From the NCBI GenBank assembly GCA_022432975.1, contig CM039516.1, forward strand, positions 34,373,157 through 34,437,156: a stretch of 64,000 nt of DNA, given 5' to 3'. A program made the position numbers and the translations under genes. This DNA is from Begonia masoniana. Its lineage: Eukaryota > Streptophyta > Magnoliopsida > Cucurbitales > Begoniaceae. Below are positions 1 to 11,346 of the stretch, in pieces (positions within the stretch are counted from its first letter, which is position 1; each line of letters starts with the position of its first letter). Below the pieces are notes generated by a model. It was not told the origin of the DNA and searched no databases. It worked only from the letters and a program-made list of their open reading frames with translations.

Positions 1-1978
1 TCTTTCGGAACATACCATCTATCCCTGAACTTAAGAATACCATCTCTTGAATAGATGAATTCGGAAGAGGCCATTGGCACCTTGCTCACCATATCGGCCA
101 TCTCCTTTGAATTGGTCTTCTGGGCTTCCTTAATTCGGTCCAGGACAGTGGGCCGTAGCGTTAAGTCTGCTAGTATGGCCGATAGCCCAGAAACTATCTC
201 CATATCGAACTTCTGTATCTCAGTCCTCAAAGGCATCGACACGGCCGATATAGCTGGTTGCATAGTATCTGACATCCTGCTCAATGCATCGGCTACTACG
301 TTAGCTTTACCTGAGCGGTATTTAATCTCAACATCATAATCTTTTACAAATTCTAACCACCTCCCTTGTCTCATGTTTAACTCCTTTTGAGTGAATATGT
401 ATTTTAAACTCTTGTGATCAGAAAACACCTCGCATGATTGTCCATATAAGTGGTGTCTCCATATTTTCAGTGCAAACACAACTGCCGCTAACTCAAGATC
501 GTGAGTAGGGTAGTTTTGCTCGTGGTTCTTCAGTTGTCTGGATGCATATGCTACAACTTTCCCTTCTTGCATTAGTACACACCTCAATCCAATCTTGGAA
601 GCATCACAATATACGCTGAATTTGCCGTCCTCAATCGGCAATACTAATAGAGGAGCAGTGGTTAACTTTTACTTGAGTGTCTGAAAGCTCACCTCACATG
701 CTTCGGACCACTTAAACTTGATTTCCTTCCTTGTTAAGCTGGTCATAGGCTTCGCTATCACAGAAAATCCCTTGATGAATTTCTTGTAATAACCAGCTAA
801 TCCGATAAAGCTCCGTACCTCGCTTGCATTTCTCGGCCTTAGCCAGTCTCTTACAGCCTCAATCTTGGCCGGGTCCACCGATACTCCTTCAGCAGACACC
901 ACGTGGCCTAGGAAATTAATCCTACTCAGCCAGAATTCACATTTTGATAGTTTGGCAAATAATCGATGCTGCCTCAGAGTTGATAGCACAATAGCCAAGT
1001 GCTCCTCATGCTCGGCCTTACTTCTGGAGTAAACCAGAATGTCGTCGATGAAAACGATTACAAATTTATCCAAGAAATCTTGGAATATCCTATTCATCAG
1101 GTTCATGAATGCTGCCGGAGCATTAGTTAACCCAAACGACATCACCAAGAACTCGTAATGCCCGTACCGGGTCCTGAAGGCGGTCTTTGGAATATCATTA
1201 GCTCTGACCTTCAACTGGTAATAACCGGAGCGCAAGTCAATCTTTGAGAATACCCGAGCCCCTTGTAGCTGGTCAAATAAATCATCGATTCTCGGCAACG
1301 GGTACTTATTCTTGATCGTCAACTTGTTCAGCTCACGGTAGTTAATACACATCCGTAGGGACCCATCCTTTTTCTTGACAAACAAGACGGGAGCACCCCA
1401 CGGAGAGAAATTAGGGCGCACAAAACCCTTATCCACCAATTCCTTTAGCTGAGCCTTCAACTCCCTCAGCTCAATCGGTGCCATACGGTACGGATTCTTC
1501 TATACTGGTTCAGCACCAGGATATAGTCAATCTCAAACTTAATTTCACGATCAGGTGGCAATCCCAGTAAGTCATCTAAGAAAACCTCTGGGAAGTCTCG
1601 AACTACCGGAATATTTTGAAGTTCCACCTCATTTTGCCTTTGGACATCCACCACGTAGGCCAGGAATCCGATGCATCCTGACTTCATCAGCTGTTGAGCT
1701 TTTAAGGAAGATATAACAGGCATACGGTGTCTCTTCGGTACTGCCTGGTAAGAGAATTCTACCTCATTCGGGCGTTTAAACGACACAAGCCCGGACCTAC
1801 AGATGATGGTGGCGTGATGTCTAAACAGTCAATCCATCCTCAGAATCACATCGTATTCTTTCATACTGATAACAATAAGACTGGCATACAACTTCTGGTC
1901 TCCTACTGACACTATATCACCCCGTACAACCTGCTCGGAGTGCATAAACTCTCCGGACGGTAGCATAATGCTGTAGGG
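1..1978 (-). pseudogene. Ty3/gypsy pol fragment: protease end, reverse transcriptase, RNase H
   Basis: Minus-strand frames give the protease-RT linker (1466-1786), the RT core (669-1484) with [32 protein letters not shown] and the catalytic FIDDILVYS block, then RNase H (1-668) with YCDAS and VFSDHKS carrying its acidic residues. Lesions visible: an in-frame stop where the protease region begins (near 1979), a one-base shift plus a TAG near 1500-1515 just before RT, and an in-frame TAA at 669-671 between RT and RNase H. RNase H continues in frame after that stop with few further changes. It cannot make one polyprotein, so it is called a pseudogene. Confidence 0.85.
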
Positions 1979-3098
1979 TTAATCTGACGGCGTACAACAA
2001 AACTTCTGTCTAACTACGAAGTCCAGGGCCACAAACGAATGTGTGGTCCCCGTGTCCCACAAGGTATAAGCAGGCAAATCACATATTATAATTGTACCTG
2101 TAATTGCTGTTTGCAGATCAGCATCATCACCGTCCTCCATCATTGCAAACACTCTCGGCACGGCTTGACCTACTCTGGTGTCGGGCATTGGGCAGTCCCG
2201 AACTTGATGGCCTGCCTTACCACATCGAAAACAAGCGCCAGTGATAAACCTGCACTCGCCTTGGTGGCTCTTCTGGCACCGTGGACATATGGTGAGCTGA
2301 GGAGCTCCCATCGGTCTCTTTCCCTTATCTTGTTAAGTGAGAGTCTCATTGGGCCTCTTAATGCCCCTGTTTTGTTGCTGTTGAGGTTGCAGGTTTTGAC
2401 TCTTCTGTTGTTGTTGCTGCTGCTGAGGGATACTTTGAATAATCCCTCTTGTTGAATCCCTCTGTCTCTGAGACTTTATTTGAAAGGGTTCCAACTGATA
2501 AGTCTTGGCCACCACCTTCAGCCCTTGAATGAACTGGTGTACCTTATTCTCATCGGTGGCCACTAGATGAGGTGCATAACGGGACAATGACTCGAATTTC
2601 TGAAACATTTTCAGCCACCGACCCGTATTGTCGTAGCCGAGAGAATTCAACTAACTTTTCCTTCCTCACACTGTGATCGAAATACTTCTCGTAAAAGATT
2701 TTCTTAAATCCCTCCCACCACAGTGCCACGGTAGTGGACTGCACCGTGTCCCACCAAAATCCAGCGCTTTTGGTGAGATGAAAGGTGGCACATACAACCT
2801 TCTTATTCTCTTCCACTTCAGCGCAGTTGAACATACGCTCGATCTGCCGGATCCATTCCTCAGCATGAGTTGGGTCCGTAGATAGCCCATCAAACGCCGG
2901 CGGTTAAAGTCGACGGAATCTGTCTCCACTGTTGTCTCGCGGCGCATTATCACGATTGTTATTTCCATGGTTATTGTTTCTATCATCTTCTCGGGCCATC
3001 ATGCGTTCAACCATGCGTGACTGTGCACCCACCAGTTCGGTTAGTCGGTCAATGGCACGAGAGCTTTCACTTGACTCTTCCTGACGTCCTCTCACCAT
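1979..3098 (-). pseudogene. Ty3/gypsy gag with CCHC zinc knuckle, frameshifted
   Basis: Gag begins at the Met on 3098 (MVRGRQEESSES, a short coiled segment of the kind that opens plant chromovirus gag). It continues in other frames at 2550-2834 (capsid-like, SAGFWWDTVQ) and 2333-2650 (nucleocapsid end with a glutamine run), and then 1979-2311 with the knuckle CFRCGKAGHQVRDCP and the protease motif LWDTGTTHSFVA. At least two frameshifts and a stop at about 2333 break it. The poly-Gln tract reflects a CTG/TTG-rich stretch at 2370-2440. Its closest relative in the window is the plus-strand fragment at 41338-41721. Confidence 0.8.
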
Positions 3099-3240
3099 TT
3101 CTAATAAACCCTATAAACAGAATAACCTAATTTAATAAACATAACTGGGACAGGAATTTAAACACTTACAGTTGATGGAGCGATCTCACGTGGCGGGTTG
3201 CGCAGTCAGACATTTCACAGAATCGGTTTTAAAACCTTAT

Positions 3241-3253
3241 CTCTCTGATACCA
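3241..3253 (-). other. Primer-binding site, tRNA-iMet type
   Basis: On the minus strand the bases read TGGTATCAGAGAG, matching the common plant initiator-tRNA-Met primer site at its first ten or eleven positions. It lies five bases from the inner end of the LTR, where minus-strand DNA synthesis would start. This fixes the orientation of element A. Confidence 0.8.
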
Positions 3254-3697
3254 CAACTGTGACAGCACAAAACCGAACCCGATCGGGGTCCGGGATCGGA
3301 GCCATCACTCCGGGACAGATAACAGAAAACGGGGACTATATATATTTTTTGTGTACATTAAACTTTTGAAATATTTACAGAGGGAGAGAAAGTTCTCTGG
3401 ATTCGAAATCAAACGGGAAAAACAGTTAACAGAATCGGAACGCAAAATGGATGATAGAAGAAAAGCAAGAAGTGATGAAAACAAAAGTAAATAAACTGGC
3501 AGAAGGCGTTGACGGAAGAAGCAGGCATCGAGTGGAATCGGTGGATGCAAGCAGAAATGATACCGGAAGATTTAGGCAGATGACGTGGCCGGATGATGTG
3601 GATAACGTCATCGAAAGATGTAGGCAGCAGATGGGATCGGAATGTGTGATGACATCATCGGCAGATACGGATAGTAAACGTAATCGGTAGAAGGTGA

Positions 3698-3975
3698 TGA
3701 CGTCAGCCGAAAGATGGATGACATCACCGGAAGATGCAGGCAGTAGTTGAAATCGGCAGAAGAAAAGCTATGGTGACGTCATCGGAAGAGGAGATGACGT
3801 CATCGGAAGATAAATGCAATAAACGGAATCGGCAGGAGCAAAACCTAAATAGAATTACTGTTTGGCGGTAGATGTAGATATGAAAAAAAAAGTGAACAGT
3901 GATAACCGGTGGATGTGAACCACAAACAGAATTGAGTTCACCGGTGGATGTAATAAGACAAAATAGATGACGTCA
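3698..3975. promoter_or_regulatory. Cluster of TGACGTCA (CRE/TGA-type bZIP) palindromes in LTR
   Basis: Four exact TGACGTCA palindromes sit at 3698, 3774, 3795 and 3968, with near matches such as TAACGTCA (about 3604) and TGACGTGG (about 3581). They are embedded in loose repeats of the form ATCGGAAGATG-AGGCAG. TGACG-core palindromes are known binding sites of plant TGA/bZIP factors. An enhancer role for this LTR is inferred. Confidence 0.55.
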
Positions 3976-5746
3976 GACGGTAGATGTAGGCAAAATTCCT
4001 ACCGGTAGATGTAATCGGAAAACATAGTTTTAAAGACAAAGTTTGACAGCTTTTAACAGGAAGACTTACCAACAGAGAGCAGAAAAACAAAAAACATAAA
4101 AGACTCAGATTCTCAAACCAATTCAAAACGTGGTTCTCGAGCACAACAAAAGACAAAAAAAACTTCAAACTTCAGAGACTGATTTAAAAACATAACTTGA
4201 ACACATGTTTAAAGGAACACGACAGGATTTTCAAGAAAACAGACGACATGGATAACTCTAAAACCAGAAGTCATCCATACACAAGCTAACAAATAATATC
4301 TCAAACAATTCCAGAATATTCAGAACTTGAATTCAACTGTCAAATACAGTAGTTTTTAAAACTTAGACATCAAAATCTGTACATTGTTTTAAAATCTGAG
4401 GATCAGTACAGAACCTAACATATATTTGCAAACTTTCCCAAAACGGAAGTTTTTACAGAGTTTTTACAACAAAGCCAGAATTTTCAGAAAACTTTACAGA
4501 TATAGACTATGCTTTAAAAATTTAAACCTCAGGACAGAATTTTTGTCTGGCTGCAACAACCACCCCCGAGAGCTCAAACCACCAGCCACCTATTCATCAG
4601 ACTGAGGCACAAAGTCCTCATTCCCGGGTTTAGTACCTACATCAGAGAGTTCATCTATGAGCCTAAAGCTCAGTAAGAACATAATAGATATGCAGTGATA
4701 CAAAATGCTATGCATGCAGTTTTCAGAAATACAGTGACAGTACAGAACATTACGTTTCAGTGGCAGAGGGGTATAAGTGGGGCTTATAGGGGAACAGGCA
4801 GTGCAGGACAGGCACAACAGATTTTCAGAACAGATTCAGAACAGAAACAGTAGGCCAGTCCCCGTCCCGCACTTAACCGGTACATTTTAGTCAGATTTTA
4901 TCTTATTTAGTTTCAAACAGTGTACAGAAAACATTTGCATGTCTTTCAGAGAAAACATGTATGCATGAACAGTGCTTGAACTTAAACAGGCAGAGAGCAG
5001 ATGACAGAAATAACAGAACATACGGTGAAATAGAACATACGGTGAAACAGAACATAGACAACTCAGAACATAACTATAACCTTTCTACCCAAAACAACCC
5101 GACAGAACAGAAAACCTAGTACCTCCGAGATGTAGGGCCTTAAGGACCAACCTACGGATATGAACTTACCTGTCTGCTGCGGTGTCAGAAGTCCTGAACG
5201 TCTCGGAAATGCTCGAACCTGTTCATGCACGTTCAGAAAATAAACAAGCTGCAAATGCTAACAAATAAGTTAGAAGAATTTGTTCCAAACTCATTCAAAC
5301 CCTTAGAAAACAAATCGGTGTGTTTTCATCCAAAAACAGTGAGTTTTACCAAAATATCACTATCCTTCACTCCAACCAAAACTCACTTTAAACTTGTCCA
5401 AACTTGTTAGCATTTAAAAGATGCTTACCCTAGTAGAAAAACAGAAAGGAGCCGAGAAGATCAAAGTAGCTTCGATGGCTGATTGTCGACTGGAAGAGAG
5501 AATGCCGAGAAAAGAATGGAGAGAGAGTAGAGAAGTGAGAATGAAGAGGGTTTCACGTAGGAGGAGGAACTTAACTTCCTCAACAAGCTGCCATGTGTCA
5601 GCTATCCATTGGCTATCTCCCACCAACTATAATTTCTCTCCAATTTGCCCTTCCATGCATTTCAAACTTAGTGTTTTGTTAGTTACATATTAGTTAGGTT
5701 CTCCCCACACTAAATGCTCCAACATTTTACAATGAAATTGTTATCG

Positions 5747-5754
5747 TATTTATA
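5747..5754 (-). promoter_or_regulatory. TATA box of LTR A
   Basis: TATAAATA on the minus strand, about 65 bases inside the LTR start. It is the only clear TATA-like octamer near this end, but its closeness to the LTR start is unusual for a U3 promoter, so the call is tentative. Confidence 0.4.
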
Positions 5755-5821
5755 GCAATTTAAATCCATACAATAATTCAACAGAATATTACACGGCCAA
5801 AATGCCAGGTGTTACACTCAC

Positions 5822-6267
5822 TGTGCGGCTGCGCCTTGGTGATCCGAGCGCTGCTGCCATCCCGTGCGCGCATTGTCTTGTCTTGTGCGCGTGATTTGCT
5901 GCTCGGTTATTGATGCACGCCAACTGTTCGACGAAATGCCTAAAAAAAATAGCTTCTTGCTCCTTGGCTTTAACCTTTCCAAGCCCTTTGGAAGACTATT
6001 ATAAATATACATTCTAAAAGAAACAAGGTTAAAGTTTGCCAATTAACAAAGTTTTAAACGAAACTAAAGTTTTCCTAAAATATTCAAATTAAATACAAAG
6101 CTTAGTTATATAATTTGAAATAAAGGAAAACAAATTTTTTTTTCATTGATTTCTTTGCAAGCCTTGAGAAGTCTTTCACCTACAAAATTTCACAAGCTCA
6201 TTAGATAGAAAATAGATAAATATTTATCTTGGCTTGTGCTAGACGGATCGGGGTCGTAGGCATATCA
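5822..6267 (-). repeat. Remnant of a CRM-type LTR, inverted relative to 15287-15790
   Basis: Read on the minus strand, this starts TGATATGCCTACGAC at 6267 and aligns with the plus-strand stretch from 15287 (TGATGTGCCTACGAT) through the shared GGGCTTGGAAAGGT and the GGCATTT-CGTCGAAC/GGCATTT-CATCGAAC block. The far end is cut by element A at 5817. It also shares the splice-acceptor-like TTTTGTAG|G with the other CRM-type LTRs. No coding potential. Confidence 0.65.
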
Positions 6268-6882
6268 GTCACTGTCCGTAAAATCCTAAACTTTTATCAT
6301 GGTGTTTTATATGGCATTGGTAATTTCTTGGTATCGTTGTTTTCATTACTTTGCATAAGACATAATATGCACAAGGACTGTGAATATTGTTATTTTATTT
6401 CAGATTTTAACTTGTTATAAAATTGTCAAACTAAACATGAAAATTGGAAATAAAATTTATTATTAACTTGTTTTTCTAACTGTTCATCTGTCGACTCAAG
6501 AGTAGTAGGCTTGACGAACGGATTTCTCAAATTTAATATTTTTCCTAAAATTTTATATTTCCTTCAAATGTTAGATTTTAATTTTGGAAATAATAAACTT
6601 TGAATTTAAATTTTTCGGTCGGCACTTTTTAGTTGAATTATATTATTATTATATTTGAATGTCATAAAATTATAACAAATAGTAAAGTATTATAAAATCA
6701 CTAAATTTATTAGATTATTTTTTCATGACGTAAATGTACGGTAAAAATTTAAAAAAAATCTAATATTATTTAATTTGTTTTTTCTCAAGAACAGGGGTTA
6801 CGACACTCGGATCTTTCAATATAACTCTTTAAACAATAGGGCACAAATCATTAGAACTCGTAAATTACCGACTACCACAACT
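6268..6882. other. AT-rich spacer, nothing recognised
   Basis: This stretch is strongly AT-rich with several T and A runs. I see no frame with a recognisable domain and no clear repeat boundary. It separates the CRM-type LTR remnant from the duplicated PPR upstream region. Confidence 0.5.
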
Positions 6883-9590
6883 ATATTCTATCTTTATTTT
6901 AAATTTATTTATACACTTTTTTTTTTTTTTTTTGTAAAACGCAGGGATACAAATTGAGTTTTCGCTGCGACTTGAACTCAGTGGAAGTGAAAGTTTGGGC
7001 TATGAAGACGGAGAGTAGGGGAAGAAATGTCGTGAAAAGGAAAGAGGAAGGAAGGTGAATTATGTCAAAGATGGCAAGGAATTACCTGCGAAAAAAAGGT
7101 GCCTATTTTTCTGGATATTCAAAACACCTTTTGTTTTCTTTATTTTCTCGTAAGAAAGATTGATTATTGTTGTGGATTTTGCATATATGTGATAGTTTTT
7201 TCATTTGAGTAGGGTTTAAGATTTTTTTGTTTTTCCGCTGCTCTGTGAAATGGTTGCTTGAGAAATTACCCAAAACCAACCAAAAATAATTCAAAGGAAG
7301 CTTACATGGAAGAACAAATAAAATATGGAAGAACATTTAATCGATAATACTCAGTACCCTATTTGATCAGGGATGGAAGGAAATGATTCTCCAGAAGAGG
7401 AATCTCACACTGATATTTACATATAAATGCACACAAGCTCTCAAACCATATTCTTGTATATTTTAATTCATCTCCAGAAGCCTTTTTTTTTTTTTTTATC
7501 ATTCCTGAAATAAAATGCCCTCGGATTCAACTTCAAACATCTTTTCAAAATTATACTACACCATTTGAATTTTATGATTTTAATTTTCTATACAAATGCA
7601 TATCAAGCTCTTATACGATATTCTGGTATATTTGAGTTCTTATTTGAGAATTTACTTGTTTAACGATTGAAGAAATTTGAGTTCAATGACCCAAATCTCT
7701 TGTTGTAAAGGCCAATTCCACATCTTAATAGAAATGCCCGTCCAGGGGAAAAAAGGAAAGTAAACTACTCTTTTTTCTTCACCTGTTATAATTTTATTAA
7801 TAGTGGGTTATATAAGGTGTTTGATGAAATGCTATATGATGCTCTCTTAATAATCTAGATTTAGATCTTCTATGATTCATGCCACAAAATAATTTTTCTA
7901 AACTCCTTCCCTTGAAGATTCAGCAACACCATCTTCAAAACATGTGAGAAAGTGAAATTTTTTTGGCCAGATTTTCTTCTTCAATACATACACTCTTCCA
8001 AACTGTCAAACATTTATAAAAAATATTTTGGTGATGATAACGACAAGCTTCTTTTATATATATAAAAAAGAAATATTTTGGTTATGAAATTTCTTAGCAA
8101 AGGATAGGAACAAGGTTTATTTATATGGGGAGGGTTGTCAGGATTTGGCAACTACAACTTGGGGAAGAAGGAAGTGAAGTAACATCGTTCAATTTTGGCC
8201 CGATTTCAGCATGTCAATGTATATGTGACCTCTGTTTGAGAGGCTGGGAAGGGGTTATTTAGCAAAGAAGGATGAGGGAAGAAGGGAGTTATTGACGTGA
8301 ACAGATTCTGTAATTTTCTCTCCTCTCTGGTTTTCTCCTTTTTCTCTTCCTTCCTCTTCCCTTTGATTTTTCTTCTCTATCGTTCTCCTTCCCTCCTTTT
8401 TTCTTTCCTCAGCATTTAGGTATAGAATTTCACCTTCTTCATCTTTAAGTGATTTTCTTGTTTAGTATCTTCAACCATAACAATTTAAAGAATAGAAGTT
8501 GTACGAAGCTTTCATTATTTTTTACAGACCTACATTTTCATATTTTCTTTCGTTGTTGCTTTTTTTTCCTTTCTAATAAATCTTTATTCTTTGAGTAGAT
8601 TTGATAAAAAAATTTGCTATACTTTTCTTAACATCCATAAGCTCCTAGATTTGCTGCTTGCTTTATTATTTTTGCTAATATGAAAATGTGACTTTGTAGA
8701 CAATTCCTTTGAACCACAATTTTGTTAACTTATTCCATGAAAATTGTGTTGTTAGACTTCTAGGGTAGTAGCTTAAAATCAATGTTGTTTGTTTCCTTGA
8801 TTGTTTTTGCACTCCGACAGGATCTGTGTTGCTATGCTTGGTTTACTGCGAGAGAAATGAATTATTTATTTGGTTGAATGTTTTTCTGACTGTTACCATT
8901 TTCCTTTAGCATTTATTTATTTTATTTTATATAATTCACATATTTATTTGTTCTTAAAATCGGTAGTGGGATTCGAAAAATGCCTGTCGTGACAATTCTC
9001 TCTTTTGACAGATCAGTTCAGTTCAACAGGCATGTCACTGACCATGGAACATGTATTTTTCTTTCAACATTGCTCTTGCGTCCATTACAGAAAAGCCGAG
9101 GCGAGTAGTAGCTGAACAATTTTTTTTTTTCTCTCTGGCAGTGGATTGTTTATGTGATCACGTCGAAGAAATCGCCAAGACAGTTTGTGAGAACTCTTAG
9201 ATGATGATTTAATTGATCATGATGATTTAGATGATGTTGAATGTCCATGTTCAGTGTCTTACACGAGAGGAAAATGAAAAAGAAAGCAAAAGATTTTGGC
9301 ACGTCAACTCTTAGGTTTTCCAAACATATGGCAGCAGACCTCTTTGTTTCTGATTCATCTTCCTTTGCTAGATTCTTGGACACTTGCATTAGCTCAAAGT
9401 CTGTGCGCGATATCCGCCGAGTACATGCCCGTATCTCCACATCTATGTTTTTCGCAGAAATTTTCATCCAGAATAAGCTCATTGATGCTTATGGGAAATG
9501 TGGATATTTGGAAGAGGCACGCAAGGTGTTTGATAAAATGTCTGAGAAAAATATTTTCTCTTGGAACTCACTCATTTCTGCACTTACCAA
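6883..9590 (+). repeat. Segmental duplication, unit A (PPR upstream region and gene start)
   Basis: 6883-7442 matches 12936-13557, and 8033-9590 matches 35668-36940, in the same order and orientation. The second unit is now split by retroelements at 13558-35667. Differences seen by eye: unit B carries about 48 extra bases near 13441-13488 and lacks the pyrimidine-rich part corresponding to about 8369-8656. The match ends inside the PPR coding sequence at 9590. Apart from the gene this region is noncoding. A pyrimidine-rich tract at 8310-8400 may belong to the PPR promoter or 5' UTR. Confidence 0.8.
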
Positions 9591-11346
9591 GGTGGGGTTT
9601 CTTGAGGAAGCTGATAGAACATTTCAATCAATTCCCGAGCCAGATCAATGCTCGTGGAATTCAATGATATCTGGATTTGCACAACACAATTGTAATTATG
9701 AAGCTCTTGTTTATTTTGTTAGAATGCACAGAAATGATTTTGTGATGAATCAATTTTCGTTCGGTAGCGCACTTAGTGCATGTGCTGGATTGAAATATTT
9801 GAAAATGGGTTGCCAAATCCACGGCTTAATATCAAAGTCATCTGATTCATCTAATGTATATATTGGCTCTGCTCTTATTGATATGTATTCTAAAAGTGGA
9901 GATGTAGTCTTTGCTCAAAGAGTCTTTGATGGAATGACTGTACGAAATAGAGTTTCTTGGAATTGCATGATTACATGCTATGAGCAATGTGGTCCAGCTG
10001 ATTTAGCTTTACGAGTTTTTGTTGAGATGATGGATTGTGGGTTTAAGCCAGACGAAGTCACTCTAGCTAGTGTGGTGAGCGCGTGTGCAACCTTGTCGAT
10101 GGTAAAAGAAGGCGCCCAAGTTCATGCTCGAGTCGTGAAATGTGACAAATTGAGAGATGATCTGATCTTAAGCAATGCATTAGTCGATATGTATGCGAAG
10201 GGTAAGAAACTTGACAAAGCTAGATTGGTATTTGATAGAATGCCAGTTAGGAATGTTGTCTCGGAGACCTCTATGGTGAGTGGGTATGCAAAGGGAACCA
10301 GCATAAAGGCTGCAAGATTAATGTTCATGAAGATGGCAGAGAGAAATGCAGTTTCTTGGAATGCGCTAATTGCAGGGTACACCCAAAATGGGGAGAATGA
10401 GGAGGCACTTCTCCTCTTCCGACTCCTTAAGAAGGAGTGTGTTTGGCCGACTCACTACACATTTGGCAATCTTCTAAATGCTTGTGCAAATCTAGCTGAC
10501 CTGCGGCTCGGCAAGCAGGCTCACTCTCATGTTTTTAAGCATGGATTGTGGTTTCAATATGGAGAAGACTCGGATATCTTTGTGGGTAATTCTCTGATTG
10601 ACATGTACATGAAATGTGGGTCAGTCGAAGAAGGGCTCAAAGTCTTCGAAAAAATGACGGAAAGAGATTGTGTCTCTTGGAACGCAATAATCGTAGGGTA
10701 TGCACAAAACGGTTACGGCAACCAAGCTCTCGAGGTTTTTTGCAAAATGCTAGAATTTGGCGAGAAACCAGACCACGTAACCATGATTGGCGTTCTAAGT
10801 GCTTGTAGCCATGCAGGACTACTTGATGAGGGGCGTCATTATTTTCATTCAATGAGTGTAGAACATGGCTTGATCCCATTAAAGGATCATTATACATGCA
10901 TGGTCGACATGCTCGGTCGAGCTGGCTGTCTACACGAAGCAAGAGAATTGATTGAGGAAATGCCTATGTCGGCAGATTCTGCCTTGTGGGGATCCTTGCT
11001 TGCGGCTTGTAAATTACATCGTAACATTACGTTAGGGGAATACGTAGCGAAGAAGTTATTAGATATTGATCCCGTAAATTCTGGACCTTATGTTCTCCTA
11101 TCGAACATGTATGCTGAGCTCAAAAAATGGAGAGATGTAGGGAGAGTAAGAAAGCTGATGAGGCGACGAGGAGTTGTCAAACCTCCAGGATGCAGTTGGA
11201 TCGAAGTTAATGGTCTAGTGAATGTCTTTCTGGTTAAAGATCAAACACATCCTTGTAAAGAGGAAATATATTCAAGTTTGGCATTTCTTTTACAGCAGAT
11301 GAAACAATGTGGCTATGTCCCACAAAGCGATGAAGCTTGTGAGTAG
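9241..11346 (+). CDS. SLO2: PLS-class pentatricopeptide repeat protein, E+ type, SLO2-like (At2g13600 family)
   Basis: A single uninterrupted frame of 701 residues, as expected of an intron-less PLS-type PPR gene. These nucleus-encoded proteins bind single-stranded organellar RNA and direct C-to-U editing; Arabidopsis SLO2 acts in mitochondria. Tandem 31-36-residue repeats run from about residue 40 to 580, with the usual PLS signatures (FIQNKLIDAYGKCG, VSWNALIAGYTQNGE, NSLIDMYMKCGSVEEG, GVLSACSHAGLLDEG). The E motif begins near residue 581 (ALWGSLLAACKLHRNITLGE), followed by PGCSWIEV and a short E+ segment; there is no DYW domain, so a DYW partner would be needed in trans. The ortholog assignment rests on overall resemblance to At2g13600. 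Start choice: Met1 at 9241, but Met30 (9328, MAADLFVSD) is equally possible, since the frame before it is not kept in the duplicate at 36594. The N-terminus should hold a mitochondrial targeting peptide. Confidence 0.9.
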   Translation: MSMFSVLHERKMKKKAKDFGTSTLRFSKHMAADLFVSDSSSFARFLDTCISSKSVRDIRRVHARISTSMFFAEIFIQNKLIDAYGKCGYLEEARKVFDKMSEKNIFSWNSLISALTKVGFLEEADRTFQSIPEPDQCSWNSMISGFAQHNCNYEALVYFVRMHRNDFVMNQFSFGSALSACAGLKYLKMGCQIHGLISKSSDSSNVYIGSALIDMYSKSGDVVFAQRVFDGMTVRNRVSWNCMITCYEQCGPADLALRVFVEMMDCGFKPDEVTLASVVSACATLSMVKEGAQVHARVVKCDKLRDDLILSNALVDMYAKGKKLDKARLVFDRMPVRNVVSETSMVSGYAKGTSIKAARLMFMKMAERNAVSWNALIAGYTQNGENEEALLLFRLLKKECVWPTHYTFGNLLNACANLADLRLGKQAHSHVFKHGLWFQYGEDSDIFVGNSLIDMYMKCGSVEEGLKVFEKMTERDCVSWNAIIVGYAQNGYGNQALEVFCKMLEFGEKPDHVTMIGVLSACSHAGLLDEGRHYFHSMSVEHGLIPLKDHYTCMVDMLGRAGCLHEARELIEEMPMSADSALWGSLLAACKLHRNITLGEYVAKKLLDIDPVNSGPYVLLSNMYAELKKWRDVGRVRKLMRRRGVVKPPGCSWIEVNGLVNVFLVKDQTHPCKEEIYSSLAFLLQQMKQCGYVPQSDEACE

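Larger units (their letters stand above)
1..5816 (-). mobile_element. Ty3/gypsy LTR retrotransposon A (Tekay/Del-like), 5' part
   Basis: Reading leftward on the minus strand from 5816 one meets a 2.56-kb LTR, a primer-binding site, gag with a CCHC knuckle, protease, reverse transcriptase and RNase H. The window edge cuts the element inside or just after RNase H, so integrase and the 3' LTR lie outside. The order PR-RT-RH is that of Ty3/gypsy. Clade assignment to Tekay/Del is inferred from similarity of its RT to the chromodomain-bearing element at 16673-35616. The element is dead: gag is split over several frames and pol has at least three lesions. It landed in an older CRM-type LTR whose remainder is at 5822-6267. 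Confidence 0.85.
3258..5816 (-). repeat. 5' LTR of element A, 2559 bp
   Basis: The LTR starts (minus strand) with TGTAACACC at 5816 and ends ...TCACA at 3258, beside the primer site. It contains a TATAAATA box near its start (5747-5754 on the plus strand), a minisatellite-like stretch with CRE palindromes (3480-4020) and an AGGTAAGT splice-donor-like site (5164-5171). Its partner LTR is outside the window, so age cannot be estimated. Short frames inside it look like chance. Confidence 0.8.
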
